Source: CAYYFX01 sp046330135 (lineage in GTDB: Bacteria; ARS69). From it: a DNA stretch of 64,000 nt. The notes beneath the pieces were generated by a model that ran no database searches, was not told the DNA's origin, and saw nothing but the letters and a program-made list of their open reading frames with translations. The translations under genes and the position numbers were made by a program. This document shows positions 43,940 to 53,223 of this stretch, piece by piece. Location: positions 434,001-498,000 of the forward strand of contig JAXLTI010000006.1 of the NCBI GenBank assembly GCA_046330135.1, written 5' to 3'. Position 1 is the stretch's first letter. Each line of letters begins with the position of its first letter.

Positions 43940-45259
43940 TCATCGCGCCGCCTCGGAGGCCGATACCGGGCCGCGGACGGAACGCCGCGGAGCGGCCGCC
44001 GCCCGGACTCTCAGCATGGCGGCGGGCAGTGCCGCGTCCCGGAACGGAAAGCGAGCCACGGCAACACGCGCCCAGAACGCGTCTCGATGCTTCAGCGCCA
44101 CGAGGTTGTACGCGCACGGGAAATCGGGAATCCGATCGGGATCCTCGTTGCCCGGGGCATTCGCGATGGACACCGGGCAGATGGAGCACGCCGCGAGGTA
44201 CGCGCACTCCCCGCACCGCCCGTACGAGGAGCGCTTGCGCTCCTTCCCGGAGAAGATGCCGGCGCGGACCGCCGCCTCCGGAAGCGCCCCGTAGCGCGCA
44301 CCGAACTCTGGAGCGCGAAGATCGCCGAGACGCATGTCCTCGACTCGCTCCGCCAGGAACTTCGTGCGGAAGCGCTGCGTGGAGTCGGCGAACATCCCGC
44401 AGCTGTGCGCCTGTCCGTCGACGTCCACGGCGACCTCTTCGCCGCTCGCCGCGCCGCACGCTTCGATCGTCCCCGGATCCGCGGAGCGGGCGATCGGCCC
44501 GTCCCCGAACACGAGAAGCGGCACCTCGCCGGTGCGCCTCCGATGCAGAACCATGCTTTCGAGGATCCGGTCGAACTGCGCCTCCAGCTCCGCGATCCCC
44601 TCGACTCGCCAGCCGGGCTCCGGCGTGACGGCCGGACCGATGGTGATCTCGTGGACGGACTTCTCCAGGAAGTAGTCGATCGAGTCCGCGAGCCAAGCGA
44701 CGTTGCGCGGCACGAGGGTCAGCGCGATGCGAAGACGCTCCGCGACGGGCCCGAACGCCGGCTCGCTCATCAGCCGGCTCAGCCACGCGTCCATGCGGTC
44801 GAACGTCCCACGCCCGCGAAGCGCCTGCGCCGCAGGCACTCCGTCGAAGCTCCACTGGACCTGGAACGCGTGTCGTCCCAGGAACTCCAGGATCTCCTCG
44901 GTGAACAGCAGCCCGTTCGTGCTGAGCGAGTAGCGGATGCCGTGGCCGGCCCGGCGCCGCTCCTCCACGTACGCCACCGATCGTCGGATCGTCTCGAACT
45001 CGATCAGCGGCTCGCCGCCGAAGAACGTGACCTCGACGTCGTCGCTGTCCGAGCCGACCGCGAGATCGAGGGATCGCTGCGCGACCTCCCAGCTCATCGC
45101 GCCGGGGCGCTTCGCGTTCTGGAAGCAGTAGCCGCAGCGCAGGTTGCACTGGGACGTGAGGATCAGCAGCACCTTGCGCACGTGCTCCGGGCGCGCCAGG
45201 CCTCGCGTCTCCTCGGGAGGGCCCGTCCTCGCCGAGGCGAATCGTCGGGGGAAGCTCAT
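43940..45259 (-). CDS. Radical SAM/SPASM peptide-modifying enzyme
   Basis: A 439-residue enzyme with the cluster motif CNLRCGYC (Cys38, Cys42, Cys45) and GGEP in the radical SAM barrel. The C-terminus fits a SPASM domain: a C-x13-G-x4-C pair (EACGAASG..DGQAHSC), then CGEC-x5-C-x2-C and a last Cys in FPCAYN. SPASM enzymes modify peptides or proteins, for example in thioether RiPP or quinone-cofactor maturation, or act as anaerobic sulfatase maturases. It lies ten bases after a 115-aa gene on the same strand, which is the best candidate substrate. The sulfatase at 28.6 kb is another possible client. Confidence 0.85.
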   Translation of the reverse strand: MSFPRRFASARTGPPEETRGLARPEHVRKVLLILTSQCNLRCGYCFQNAKRPGAMSWEVAQRSLDLAVGSDSDDVEVTFFGGEPLIEFETIRRSVAYVEERRRAGHGIRYSLSTNGLLFTEEILEFLGRHAFQVQWSFDGVPAAQALRGRGTFDRMDAWLSRLMSEPAFGPVAERLRIALTLVPRNVAWLADSIDYFLEKSVHEITIGPAVTPEPGWRVEGIAELEAQFDRILESMVLHRRRTGEVPLLVFGDGPIARSADPGTIEACGAASGEEVAVDVDGQAHSCGMFADSTQRFRTKFLAERVEDMRLGDLRAPEFGARYGALPEAAVRAGIFSGKERKRSSYGRCGECAYLAACSICPVSIANAPGNEDPDRIPDFPCAYNLVALKHRDAFWARVAVARFPFRDAALPAAMLRVRAAAAPRRSVRGPVSASEAAR

Positions 45260-45269
45260 GAGGTCCCGA

Positions 45270-45617
45270 CTACTCCGTGCGCCCGGACGGCGTCGTGCCC
45301 GGGCCCGGCGTCGTGCCCGGGCCGAGCGCGTCCGGCGCCATGGAACCGGGGATCTCGAGGTTCGGGTCCAGGGTGGCCTCGAGGTTCCGCAGTTCCTCCG
45401 CCCAGGCGACCATGCGCTCGAGGGTGGCGCACACGTCGGTGACGCGCAGCCGCACTGAGCTTCTGCCGCAGGCGACCATCATGGGAGGGGGAGGTATGGG
45501 ATTGATCGGCCCGGTGTATCCGAGCGCGCCGAGCGCGGCCCTGAGCTCTCGCATCCACTCGATGATCTCCGTGTGGCCGGCGACGATCTGTCCGAGGGTG
45601 ATTCTCCGGGGTGTCAT
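45270..45617 (-). CDS. Small protein next to a SPASM radical SAM enzyme (possible substrate)
   Basis: A 115-residue protein, ATG at 45617 with AAAGGA upstream, 12 bases after the kinase stop and 10 bases before the radical SAM gene. Two predicted helices (GHTEIIEWMRELRAALGAL and ATLERMVAWAEELRNLEATL) flank a proline-rich loop (GPINPIPPPPMMVACG). The tail is Pro/Gly/Thr-rich with the tandem repeat GPGTTP-GPGTTP, encoded by an 18-bp tandem repeat. Two cysteines are present and no signal peptide. Its position suggests a substrate or partner of the SPASM enzyme, but it does not match a known RiPP leader. Confidence 0.65.
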   Translation of the reverse strand: MTPRRITLGQIVAGHTEIIEWMRELRAALGALGYTGPINPIPPPPMMVACGRSSVRLRVTDVCATLERMVAWAEELRNLEATLDPNLEIPGSMAPDALGPGTTPGPGTTPSGRTE

Positions 45618-45629
45618 GGCTTCATCCTT

Positions 45630-48314
45630 TCAGTAGGCGCCGTGCGTTGCTTCGAGAACCCACACATCGCCTCCGGGTCGGTTGCGCGCGTAGACCATGA
45701 GGCGTCCATCCGCAGTGAGGTCGAATCCGGGAAACGCGTCCGCCGCGCCGAACTCGACGGGCGCGAAGTCCGAGCGCGGCTTCGCGGAGTCTGCATCGAC
45801 CAGGCGACACGAGTTGCGGTCGCTCCCCCAGCTGCCGCACACGAAGATCCCGCGGGCGGCGGCGCTCCATCGCAAGCGGGTGCCGCCCGGCACGGGACCG
45901 ATGCGGCGCTCGGAGACCGTCCCCCCCGCCGCGGCGACCCAGATCTCGTACGAGCCGGGGGCGCTGCGGACGAACGCCACGGCGGATCCGTCCGGCGACC
46001 ACGTCGGCGGGCAGGACAGAACGGCGCCCGCCGTCACGCGGCGCGCCGGGCCTGCCGGTCGCCCCTCGCGCACCGGCTCGATCCAGACCTGAAGTCCCTC
46101 CTCTCGCTGCGAGAGGAAGCAGATCCGCGTTCCGTCCGGGGACCACACGGGGTAGATGGCATCGTGCGGCTCCTGGGTGAAGCGGTTCGGCCGTCCGCCC
46201 GCGGCGGGAATCGTCCAGATATCGCGATCCTCCCCCGCGACGCGGTAGTACGCGATCCACCGACCGTCGGAGGAGAACGAGGGATGGGACACGTGACCCG
46301 GCTGGTCGGTCAGGCGGACCGGCTCGCCCACCAGCCCGCCGTTCTCGACGCGCTGGGTCCACAGCTCGTAGCGAGAGCTCCAGCGGTTGGAGGAGAACGC
46401 CACGAGGCTGCCGTCGGGAGCGATCGCCGGCATGTTGTCGTCGCTCGCGCCGCCGATGATCTGCTCGCGGCGGGTGGCGAGATCCAGGAGGATCACGTCG
46501 TTCGCGTCGCCCGACGACGCGTGGGTGGCGTACGCGAGCCGACGTCCGGAGCGGCAGACGCTCGGCCGGCTCTCGGAGCCGCCTCCCAGGGAGACGCGAC
46601 GCGGCTCGCCGCCGCCGGCCGCGACGCGCCAGAGCGCCAGCGACCCGTCGCGATACGACGAGAAGTAGAGGAAGCGGCCGGAGGACGACCACGCGGGCTC
46701 CCGATCCCCGAGCCCGCGCCGCGTGAGCGCGTGCTCGTCCCCACCGCTCGGGGACACGAGCCAGAGATCGTTCCAGTCCGAGTAGCAGATCCGCGTCCCG
46801 TCCGGCGACCACGACGGGTACCGGCAAATGTGCTTCTGCGCGCCTCCGCCCTTCGAGACGAAGCGAGGGTGCTCGAGGTCGCCCAGAGGCACGACGCCGA
46901 TGCGCTGGTTGCCCTGCGAATCCGGCGCGGCGAAGGCGAGGCGCGCGTCGTCGGGCGAGACTGCGGGATCCACGGCGTCCGCGAGGAGCAGCGTCGTGGC
47001 TCCGCCCATCTGGCCGACCTTCCAGATCGCCTCCGCCCCATCCCGCTTCGAGACGTACGCGAGCGCGGTCCCGTCCGGGAACCAGCACGGCGCGTACTCG
47101 TCGCTGGGTTGGTCGGTGAGGCGGAGCGGCGTCCCGCCGTGCACGTCGATCACGTAGAGGTCGAAGTTGCCGCGCGCGTCCGACGCGTACGCGATGCGGC
47201 CGCCGTCCGGAGAGAGCGCCGGGTCGCGCTCCCGGGCCGGACTGCTGGTCACCTGCACCGGCGTACCGATCGGCATCGGCTCCTCCGTCCGCATCCGCGA
47301 CCACAGGACGAGGAGCAGCAGCAAGGCGCCTCCGGCGAAACCGGCGCCCACGAGGGCCAGATCGCGGGCACGGGAGCGGCGCGGAGCCGGCCTCAGGGCG
47401 CGCCCCGAGGTGGAGCCCCCGTCCACTTCGCGTCGCAGCGTCCGGATGTCCACCAGCAGGTCGCGCATGTCCGGGTAGCGCTCTTCCCGCTCCTTCGCCA
47501 TCGCCTTGCGGATGATCCGCTCGAGCTCCGGGGGCACCTCGTAGGTCGTCCGCGCGATGGGCTCCGGCTCGCGATGGATGATCGCGTCGAGCAGCGCACC
47601 GCCGCTCACCTCGGCGAACGGCGGCGTCCCCGTGCACATCTCGTACATCACGACGCCGAGCGAGTAGAGGTCGCTGCGCCCGTCCAGCTCGCGCCCCAAC
47701 GCCTGCTCGGGCGACATGTACCGCGGAGTCCCGAGCACCGAGCCGCGGCTCGTCGGGTCGGACGCCCCCGACGACTCCGTGGAGCCGGTCGGGTCGATCG
47801 GCGGCGTCGTGAGATAGCGCGCGAGCCCGAAGTCCGACAGCATGACGCGCCCGTCGCTCGTGATGAGGATGTTCTTCGGAGTCACGTCGCGATGGAGGAC
47901 GTTGTGCGCGTGCGCGTAGTCCAGCGCGCTGGCCACCTCCTCCGCGTAGCGAAGCACGGCCTTCGGCGGCAGCTTCCCCTCGGCCGCGATCACGGCTCGG
48001 AGGTCCTTCCCGTCCACGAGTTGCATCGCGATCCAGGGCACGCCCTCGTGCTCGGACGCCTCGAAGACCGGAACGATCGCGGGATACGAGAGGCGGGACG
48101 CGGCGCGCGCCTCCCGGAGGAATCGCCGGCGATACTCGGTGTCGGCGGCGAGTCGCGGCCAGAGGAACTTGAGGGCCACGTCGCGGTGGAGCTGCGAGTC
48201 TCGGGCGCGGTAGACCACGCCCATGCCCCCGCTCCCGATCTCGGCCAAAATCTCGTAGCGCCCGACCTTCTGGCCGGGCGCCAAGGAAAGAAGGACCTCG
48301 GAGCCTTCGTGCAT
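45630..48314 (-). CDS. Membrane Ser/Thr protein kinase with extracytoplasmic PD40/TolB-like propeller
   Basis: An 894-residue receptor-like kinase. The ATG at 48314 is chosen because the kinase domain begins 20 residues on. Kinase features: glycine loop GSGGMGVVY, Lys49, Glu68, HRDVTPKN with Asp143 and DFG at 161-163. The usual catalytic-loop lysine (HRDLKP) is threonine here, a variant found in other bacterial kinases. One membrane helix spans 319-338. The remaining ~550 residues are PD40 (WD40-like) repeats with motifs such as SPDGTRICY, as in TolB propellers. It is the first gene of the kinase/small protein/radical SAM operon and diverges from a second kinase. Confidence 0.9.
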   Translation of the reverse strand: MHEGSEVLLSLAPGQKVGRYEILAEIGSGGMGVVYRARDSQLHRDVALKFLWPRLAADTEYRRRFLREARAASRLSYPAIVPVFEASEHEGVPWIAMQLVDGKDLRAVIAAEGKLPPKAVLRYAEEVASALDYAHAHNVLHRDVTPKNILITSDGRVMLSDFGLARYLTTPPIDPTGSTESSGASDPTSRGSVLGTPRYMSPEQALGRELDGRSDLYSLGVVMYEMCTGTPPFAEVSGGALLDAIIHREPEPIARTTYEVPPELERIIRKAMAKEREERYPDMRDLLVDIRTLRREVDGGSTSGRALRPAPRRSRARDLALVGAGFAGGALLLLLVLWSRMRTEEPMPIGTPVQVTSSPARERDPALSPDGGRIAYASDARGNFDLYVIDVHGGTPLRLTDQPSDEYAPCWFPDGTALAYVSKRDGAEAIWKVGQMGGATTLLLADAVDPAVSPDDARLAFAAPDSQGNQRIGVVPLGDLEHPRFVSKGGGAQKHICRYPSWSPDGTRICYSDWNDLWLVSPSGGDEHALTRRGLGDREPAWSSSGRFLYFSSYRDGSLALWRVAAGGGEPRRVSLGGGSESRPSVCRSGRRLAYATHASSGDANDVILLDLATRREQIIGGASDDNMPAIAPDGSLVAFSSNRWSSRYELWTQRVENGGLVGEPVRLTDQPGHVSHPSFSSDGRWIAYYRVAGEDRDIWTIPAAGGRPNRFTQEPHDAIYPVWSPDGTRICFLSQREEGLQVWIEPVREGRPAGPARRVTAGAVLSCPPTWSPDGSAVAFVRSAPGSYEIWVAAAGGTVSERRIGPVPGGTRLRWSAAARGIFVCGSWGSDRNSCRLVDADSAKPRSDFAPVEFGAADAFPGFDLTADGRLMVYARNRPGGDVWVLEATHGAY

Positions 48315-48489
48315 GTCCGTCGGCTCCTCGCGCGTGGGGTGCCGCGACCGCTCCGTGCTCTCTGATTCGCCTCTCGACTTCGAATGTAGCCCAAAGAGGA
48401 TCGGCAGGTCCAATGCCGCCCGCGTCGAAGCGTGACCGGGCCCCCCGGCTGCGCTAACCTCCGCCCACCCCCGTCCCGTCGGATGCGCC

Positions 48490-50979
48490 GTGACCCGAGA
48501 CCACGAACCTCGCCCGCGGCCTTCCGCCGAGGACGCCACACTGGCCTCCGATGTCGCGCTCGACGTGCGCGGCCTCACCGCCGTCTCCATTCCCGGCTTC
48601 GTGATCCGACGGAAGCTCGGCGAAGGCGGCATGGGCGTGGTCTACGAGGCGGAGCAGGAGACGCCGCGCCGGCGCGTGGCGCTGAAGGTCGTACGCGGCG
48701 GACCGATCGCCGACGACGTCCACGTGCGGCTCTTCAAGCGCGAGGCCGACATGCTGGCCCGCCTCGAGCACCCGAACATCGCGGCCATCTACGCATCGGG
48801 GCGCACGCCGGACGGGCATCATTGGTTCGCGATGGAGCTGGTGGAGGGCGAGACGCTCGGCGCGTGGCTGGAGCGGACCCGCGAACGGCCGCGCGGCGCC
48901 GCCGTGCTGCGCGAGCGGCTCGAGATCTTCCGCGCGGTCTGCGACGCCGTGCAATACGCGCATCAACGGGGCGTGATCCATCGGGACCTGAAGCCGTCGA
49001 ACCTCGTCGTGCCGCCGGCGGCCGGCGCCCCTTCGCTCGCGGCCTCCGCGAGCGGGACCGGCAGCACCGCCAGCGCCTCGCGGGCCCGCGTGAAGGTGCT
49101 GGACTTCGGCCTCGCGCGGCTCACCGAGCCGGAGCCGGGCGCCGCCAACGCGGCCACCGAAGCGGGTGTGGTCCGCGGAACGCTGCCCTACATGAGCCCG
49201 GAGCAGGCGCGCGGCGACGTGGACGCCGTCGACGTCCGTAGCGACGTCTACTCTCTCGGCGTCATCCTCCACGAGATGCTCGTGGACCGCCGCCCCTACG
49301 ACATCCCGACGGGACTGCTCGACGCCATCCGCACGATCTCGGAGGCGAACCCGCCGCCGCTCGCCCAGGACTGGCCGGGGCCGGGCCGCGCCGACGCCGA
49401 CCTCGAGACCATCGTTCGCAAGGCGCTGGCGAAGGCGCCGCGCGAGCGCTACGAGAGCGCCGGGGCGCTCGCCGAGGACGTTCGGCGATGGCTCGCCTCC
49501 GAGCCGATTCTCGCGCGACCGCCCAGCACCGCGTACCAGCTCCGGAAGCTCATCGCGCGGCACCGCCTTCCGTTCGCGGCGGCCGCGGTGGTTCTCGCGT
49601 TGATCGTGGCGTCCACGGTCGTGACCTCGATCCTGTACCTGCGCTCGGAGCGGAATCTCACGCGCGCGGTGGCCGCGGAAGCGAAGGCCCGCTCGGAAGC
49701 GCGAACCGCGCAGGAGACCTCGGACTTCCTCGTGGGCATCTTCGATCTGGCGAAGCCGGAGCGCGCCCGCGCGGAGCAGATCACCGCCCGGGAGATCCTG
49801 CAGCGCGCCGCGGAGCGGTTGCCGAAGGAGCTGGCGGATGAGCCGCTCGTGCGCGCGCGGATGATGGGCACGATCGGCGACGTCTATCACCGCCTCGGCA
49901 TGGACACCAGCGCCAAGCCCCTTCTGGAGGAAAGCCTGAAGCAGCGCGAGGCGCACCTCGGCGCGGAGTCGCCCGAGGTGGCGCAGAGCCGCAACCTCCT
50001 CGCGCTCGCCCTCGAGGACCTCGGCGAGTTCGACGCAGCGCGCGCCCAGTACGACCAAGCGATCGCGTTCTGGGAGGCGCGCCACGACACGCTCCGCGAG
50101 GACTTCGTGGACGTCCTGGCGAACTACGGCTGGATGCTGGGAGAGATGACCAAGTACACCGAGGCCCTGCCGAAGCTCCGGCGCGCGCTCGCCATCGTGG
50201 AGGCCCTGCCCCACGCGAAGCCGCAGAACGTGGCGCGCGTCCTCGGCAACCTCGCCACGGTGGAAATGGACATGAACGACTTCGACGGCGCCCGGGCGCA
50301 CCTCGAACGCGCGATGGCGCTGTTGAAGCAAGCAGGCGAAGAAGAGACCCTGGACTTCGCCGATCACGTCATCAACCTCGGCGTGGTGGACAACATGAGC
50401 GGGAAGAGCGACGAGGCGCTTCCCCTCTTCCAGCGGGGCCTCGCGATCCGCGAGAAGTTCCTCGATCCCGAGACGCCCGAGGTGGTGGAGGCGATGGGCA
50501 ACGTCGCGCTGGCGTACGCGCAGGGTGGTCAGCTGGACAAGGCCATCCCGCTGATGCGCCAGACCGCCGCCACGATGGAGAAGGTGTTCGGACCGCAGCA
50601 TCCCAAGGTGTCGCAGGCGCTCTACAACCTGGGGTACGCGCTCGTCTCGTCGGGCGATCCGGCGGGCGCGCGCGCGCCGCTCGAGCGCTCGCTCGCGCTT
50701 CGCGAGAGGGCCTTCGGCAAGGAGAGCGTGGCCGTCGCGACGGTGCTGGCGTCGCTGGCGGACGTCAACCACGCCGCCGGCAACTCGAAGCTGGCGCGAG
50801 CGCAACTCGAGAAGGTCCTCGAGATCGATTCGAAGGAGCTGGGGCCGGCGAATCCCGAGGTGGCGGACGATCTCGACGCGCTGGCATCCCTGCTGCACGA
50901 GATGGGCGACATCCAGGCCGCGAAGGACGCCGAGGCGCGCGCCAAGACGATCCGAGAGGCCAAGCCCGCGAAGAGCTAG
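48490..50979 (+). CDS. Ser/Thr protein kinase with TPR sensor domain
   Basis: An 829-residue kinase with a GTG start at 48490. Kinase domain: GEGGMGVVY, Lys66, HRDLKPSN with Asp166 and DFG at 205-207. A ~25-residue Ala/Ser-rich insertion lies between the catalytic loop and DFG. A membrane helix is at about 358-382 (LPFAAAAVVLALIVASTVV). The rest is made of tetratricopeptide repeats of the 42-residue kind (NLGYALVSSGDPAGARAPLE). The TPR part probably binds peptides or partner proteins. It is divergent from the PD40 kinase across a 175-base gap. Confidence 0.9.
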   Translation: MTRDHEPRPRPSAEDATLASDVALDVRGLTAVSIPGFVIRRKLGEGGMGVVYEAEQETPRRRVALKVVRGGPIADDVHVRLFKREADMLARLEHPNIAAIYASGRTPDGHHWFAMELVEGETLGAWLERTRERPRGAAVLRERLEIFRAVCDAVQYAHQRGVIHRDLKPSNLVVPPAAGAPSLAASASGTGSTASASRARVKVLDFGLARLTEPEPGAANAATEAGVVRGTLPYMSPEQARGDVDAVDVRSDVYSLGVILHEMLVDRRPYDIPTGLLDAIRTISEANPPPLAQDWPGPGRADADLETIVRKALAKAPRERYESAGALAEDVRRWLASEPILARPPSTAYQLRKLIARHRLPFAAAAVVLALIVASTVVTSILYLRSERNLTRAVAAEAKARSEARTAQETSDFLVGIFDLAKPERARAEQITAREILQRAAERLPKELADEPLVRARMMGTIGDVYHRLGMDTSAKPLLEESLKQREAHLGAESPEVAQSRNLLALALEDLGEFDAARAQYDQAIAFWEARHDTLREDFVDVLANYGWMLGEMTKYTEALPKLRRALAIVEALPHAKPQNVARVLGNLATVEMDMNDFDGARAHLERAMALLKQAGEEETLDFADHVINLGVVDNMSGKSDEALPLFQRGLAIREKFLDPETPEVVEAMGNVALAYAQGGQLDKAIPLMRQTAATMEKVFGPQHPKVSQALYNLGYALVSSGDPAGARAPLERSLALRERAFGKESVAVATVLASLADVNHAAGNSKLARAQLEKVLEIDSKELGPANPEVADDLDALASLLHEMGDIQAAKDAEARAKTIREAKPAKS

Positions 50980-51019
50980 GGGGACGTCGGCGATCCGCCC
51001 CCCGATCGCGCTCTCCCTC

Positions 51020-51721
51020 TCACGCCCCCGCGACGCACCGGGCCCAGCGCATGGCCAAGCCGCGAAGCCCGCGATCGCGGGCCAGGCGCGCCGCCTCGCG
51101 TTGCATGTGCTCCATACGCCAGGGAATCGGTCGGCCGGCGTAGTGCTTGATCACCGCATCGTCCGCCTCGTCCACCTCGGGCACGCTGTTCCAGCGGAGC
51201 GGAAGCCAGCGCACCTTCGCGCTCCGCGCCGGGTCCGGGACGCTGGCGCGGCCGTCGCCGAAGGCCTCGAAGACCCCGAGGAGATCGATGATCGCGGCGT
51301 TCTCCCACCACGGGTGCTGGACGTACCTCTCGCTCTGCCAGACATCCTCGAGGAATCGGGAGGTCCATTCGCTGCGGCGCAGCAAGAGAAGGCCGGTGTT
51401 CGGCACGCGCTTGCCGTCGTAATGGTGCTCCACGAGGTACACGTCCCTGCCGGGCTCGATCTCCCCGTGGATGCCCACGTCGGGGCGGACCACGATGGCG
51501 TCCGCGTCCACCCAGAGCACGAACTCGGCGTCGCCGCGCAGGAGATGCCGCAGGATCTCGACCTTGTGCCACGCGAGCGGACGGTCCGAGCGAGGGACGT
51601 CCACGATTCGCAGGTCGTACCGCTGCCGCCAGCACCATTCGGCGAGAGAGTCACGGCAGAGATCCCCGAGGGGCGCGAACGCCGGGTCGTACCACGTGGT
51701 GACGCAGATGCGAGGACGCAT
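51020..51721 (-). CDS. Glycosyltransferase (GT34/GMA12-like)
   Basis: A 233-residue protein, ATG at 51721 after GGAGG. The segment FVLWVDADAIV contains the DxD metal/nucleotide-sugar motif (Asp72-x-Asp74). Later features (NTGLLLLRRSEW, VIKHYAG) fit the galactosyl-transferase GMA12/MNN10 group and related nucleotide-sugar transferases. No membrane segment is seen. The acceptor is unknown and no polysaccharide cluster surrounds it. Confidence 0.72.
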   Translation of the reverse strand: MRPRICVTTWYDPAFAPLGDLCRDSLAEWCWRQRYDLRIVDVPRSDRPLAWHKVEILRHLLRGDAEFVLWVDADAIVVRPDVGIHGEIEPGRDVYLVEHHYDGKRVPNTGLLLLRRSEWTSRFLEDVWQSERYVQHPWWENAAIIDLLGVFEAFGDGRASVPDPARSAKVRWLPLRWNSVPEVDEADDAVIKHYAGRPIPWRMEHMQREAARLARDRGLRGLAMRWARCVAGA

Positions 51722-51870
51722 CGAGCCTCCGCGCGACGCGCGCAGCTTCGGGTCGTGGCGTCGGATCCTACCGAGGGACTACGACACCGTCGAGTCGACT
51801 CGGGGCGCCGGCGGCGGCGCTCGCGCCCTCGGATTCGTCGCCTCGCGACGCGTCTGGTAGAGTCGCGAGC

Positions 51871-52347
51871 ATGAGCGGCGACCGAGCCCGCGAGGAATCC
51901 TCCGCCCACGCTCTCGACTCCCTCGAGACGCTGGGCATCTTCATCCCCGCGGAAGAGCTGCGTCTCGAGTTCATCCGCTCCTCCGGCCCCGGCGGGCAGA
52001 ACGTGAACAAGGTGGCCACCGCCGTTCGCCTCTCCTACGACGTGCGACGCTCCCGCTCGATCCCCGACGACTTCAAGGAGCGCCTGCTCCGGCTGGCCGG
52101 AAGCCGCATGACGGAGGCCGGTGTGCTTCAGATCGTGGCGCGACGCTTCCGCACGCAGGGCGCGAACCGGAAGGACGCCTTCGCGCGCCTAGCCGCGCTC
52201 CTCCGGCGAGCCGCGATGCGACCCCGGCCGCGCCGCGCCACTCGGCCGACCGCCGCGTCCCGCGCCCGTCGCCTCGAGGAGAAACGTCGCGCCGCGCCCA
52301 CGACGCGCCCGCGCCGCGCGCGACACGGCGACTCCGACGGCGCATGA
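51871..52347 (+). CDS. arfB: Peptidyl-tRNA hydrolase ArfB-like (RF-1 domain, ribosome rescue)
   Basis: A 158-residue protein with the class I release-factor domain and no codon-recognition domain. The catalytic GGQ is at 41-43 within RSSGPGGQNVNKV. The C-terminal third is very basic (Arg/Ala/Pro-rich), matching the ArfB tail that enters the empty mRNA channel. It would free ribosomes stalled without a stop codon by hydrolysing peptidyl-tRNA. Confidence 0.88.
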   Translation: MSGDRAREESSAHALDSLETLGIFIPAEELRLEFIRSSGPGGQNVNKVATAVRLSYDVRRSRSIPDDFKERLLRLAGSRMTEAGVLQIVARRFRTQGANRKDAFARLAALLRRAAMRPRPRRATRPTAASRARRLEEKRRAAPTTRPRRARHGDSDGA

Positions 52348-52371
52348 CGCCGCGCTCGGCGGGTCAGACCC

Positions 52372-53223
52372 TCACGGGGCGGCCCAGCTTCCCGCCGCCT
52401 CCGGCGCGCCCCTCGTCTTCTCCCGACAATCCCAGACGCCCAGTGCCGCGAGGACGGCCAGGTCCGCGAAGAGCAGCGGCGCGAAGGGCGGCGCGCCGTA
52501 GAGCACGTCCTGCACGACGCTCGAGCCCGCCTCGCGGAGATCGGCGATCACGTGGAACGCGAAGCCCGCAGCCCCCACGAGGACTTGCAGCGCGAGAACG
52601 CCCCACGTCGCGCCGCGGAGGCCCGGGTCGGCGGGCTTCAGCATGGCGAGCAGCAGAAACCCCACCGCGAGGGCCGCGGCGCAGACCGGAATCCACTCCC
52701 GCAGGTCGAAGAACCCGTTCTGCGCGTGGTCGGCGAGCGAGAGCACGAAGTTCCCCACGAATCCGCTCCATGCGAAGAAGAGCACCCACTGGCCCCAGGC
52801 CAGCGAGTCGCGGGGAACTTGACGATTCAGCAGCACGAGGAAACCGAGGCCCGCGAACGAGAGCGGCGCCGCGAAGGGGGCGGTGTAGACGAGGCTCTTC
52901 AGGGTCTGTTGGTCGAAGAAGGTGCTGCGCAGGTGCAGGAAGAGCCCCGCGATTCCCACGAGCAGAGCCGACCACCCCACGAGGTATCCCGCCCAGCGGG
53001 ACCGCGCTCGGCGGAGGTCGAACGCGTCGACGGCGAGGCCGCCCATCAGGATCGCCGCGCCGACGGCCCCGAACGCCACCGGAATGCGCTCGATGGCGTA
53101 GTGGAACGCGTTGACCGAATGGGCGATGAACACGTCCAGCGTGAGGAAGGCCAAGTTCGCGATCGCGAACAGCTCCACCAGAAGCGGCCGCGGCCAGCGC
53201 GACGCCCGCTCAGCGATGCGCAC
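52372..53223 (-). CDS. Integral membrane protein linked to an octaheme cytochrome
   Basis: A 283-residue protein with about eight hydrophobic helices (for example VELFAIANLAFLTLDVFIAH and WAGYLVGWSALLVGIAGLFL). The GTG at 53223 lies inside the end of the cytochrome gene (14-base overlap) with GGAGAG upstream, so translation is probably coupled. Several histidines lie near helix ends, but no haem-attachment motif is present. I do not recognise the family. The coupling suggests a quinone-side or anchoring partner of the cytochrome (inference). Confidence 0.7.
   Translation of the reverse strand: MRIAERASRWPRPLLVELFAIANLAFLTLDVFIAHSVNAFHYAIERIPVAFGAVGAAILMGGLAVDAFDLRRARSRWAGYLVGWSALLVGIAGLFLHLRSTFFDQQTLKSLVYTAPFAAPLSFAGLGFLVLLNRQVPRDSLAWGQWVLFFAWSGFVGNFVLSLADHAQNGFFDLREWIPVCAAALAVGFLLLAMLKPADPGLRGATWGVLALQVLVGAAGFAFHVIADLREAGSSVVQDVLYGAPPFAPLLFADLAVLAALGVWDCREKTRGAPEAAGSWAAP

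Noticed and set aside
50979..51003. GGGGG..CCCCCC inverted repeat between convergent genes
   Set aside because: Only five outer pairs with a bulged inner stem; too weak to call a terminator.
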